Below are positions 7,035 to 7,287 of a DNA stretch of 7,287 nt, in pieces. A program made the position numbers and the translations under genes. The notes under the pieces are model-generated. The model saw only the letters and a list, made by a program, of their open reading frames with translations, ran no database searches and was not told the DNA's origin. Location of the stretch: positions 1 to 7,287 of the forward strand of contig QMPS01000033.1 of the NCBI GenBank assembly GCA_003648675.1, written 5' to 3'. The stretch comes from Aquificota bacterium. Lineage in GTDB: Bacteria; Thermosulfidibacterota; Thermosulfidibacteria; Thermosulfidibacterales; B14-G1. How positions within the stretch are numbered: position 1 is the first letter of the stretch; every line of letters starts with the position of its first letter.

Positions 7035-7049
7035 ACCCGTACCCTTTTT
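7021..7049. repeat. Two direct copies of GTACCCTTTTT, 18-bp period
   Basis: GTACCCTTTTT occurs at 7021-7031 and again at 7039-7049. On the minus strand this is AAAAAGGGTAC twice. The copies flank and overlap the -35 element of the promoter candidate, so they could be an operator for a regulator bound on nearly the same helix face twice. They could also be a chance repeat or the scar of a mobile-element end, since the base composition changes just to the right. There are only two copies, and I see no others in the window. Confidence 0.6.
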
Positions 7050-7287
7050 GAAGACGATTTTAGAACGCATAAGAAGAGTGCAACTTGCGATTTATGGTTT
7101 ACAACTTGAACGTGTAATGATAACGATGAGGAGGGTGAGGAGTTCTCACTTACTTTATGACAAGGCGGGAATAATCGATTGTGTATGCGAAGCATGTGCG
7201 ATTAAAACTGGTGTTTATGAGAGCGCTGATCTCAAGAACTCTATCTGTGCGGTGAGATGAATGGCCATCCAAGTATAGCCAGATACA
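7048..7287 (+). pseudogene. Decayed DsrE-like gene fragment, frame-shifted, continuing past the right edge
   Basis: No single frame gives a whole gene. One frame reads YDKAGIIDCVCEACAIKTG from 7156, then hits a stop at 7258. In another frame 7230-7286 reads CGEMNGHPSIARY, which would follow naturally. Both pieces resemble, from memory, the C-terminal half of small DsrE-like proteins with a conserved Cys segment and a Gly-His-Pro motif. A further acidic piece, DEEGEEFSLTL (7125-7157), is in the same frame as the last piece and would precede the Cys segment, implying at least two or three shifts. The weak 70-codon frame from TTG 7048 to 7260 is therefore probably not an intact gene. The stretch is AT-richer, with codons such as TGT, GTA and GGT unlike its neighbours. 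No DsrE-like N-terminal strand is visible upstream. Alternatives are sequencing or assembly errors in a live gene, or a small unrelated protein. Confidence 0.45.

Noticed and set aside
7021..7049. Start of a CRISPR array
   Set aside because: Only two 11-bp copies with a 7-bp gap; unit and spacer are far too short and there are no further copies.
7028..7053. Hairpin TTCAAA ... TTTGAA as a terminator
   Set aside because: Only six AT-rich pairs with an 11-base loop; too weak, and no clear gene end precedes it.

Overview
The window is a compact stretch of bacterial DNA. All supportable intact genes lie on the minus strand, so they read from right to left. MiaB, a DUF151 nuclease, an ARPP-1 domain and Hanks-type kinase motifs indicate a bacterium. 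G+C is a little over half by eye, and Arg codons are mostly AGG/AGA. That codon habit is common in thermophiles, but I cannot name a lineage.

Layout in the direction of transcription. At the right edge (about 7048-7287, plus strand) is an AT-richer stretch. It looks like a decayed gene that resembles the C-terminal half of a DsrE-like sulfur-relay family protein, with reading-frame changes. A minus-strand promoter candidate (7005-7034), overlapped by an 11-bp direct repeat, then starts the first transcription unit. This unit holds a YkgJ-type cysteine-cluster protein (6495-6974), an ARPP-1 domain protein (5588-6475) and an 859-residue protein (3004-5583). The last carries a complete Ser/Thr protein kinase at its N-terminus, joined directly to a complete UvrD/Rep-type superfamily 1 helicase. 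A GC-rich hairpin sits at its stop codon.

A second promoter (2956-2984) abuts that hairpin and lies so close to miaB that the transcript would be almost leaderless. The second unit is miaB (1635-2945), a DUF151 bifunctional-nuclease-family gene (1162-1638, overlapping miaB by four bases) and a GAF/PAS sensory protein (1159 leftwards) that runs off the left edge.

The first unit is the unusual one. A kinase fused to a DNA helicase, with an ARPP-1 protein four bases upstream and a probable metal-binding protein before that, suggests a signal-controlled nucleic-acid repair or defence module. That role is inferred from domain content and gene order only. The second unit looks like RNA modification and nucleic-acid maintenance with a sensor attached.
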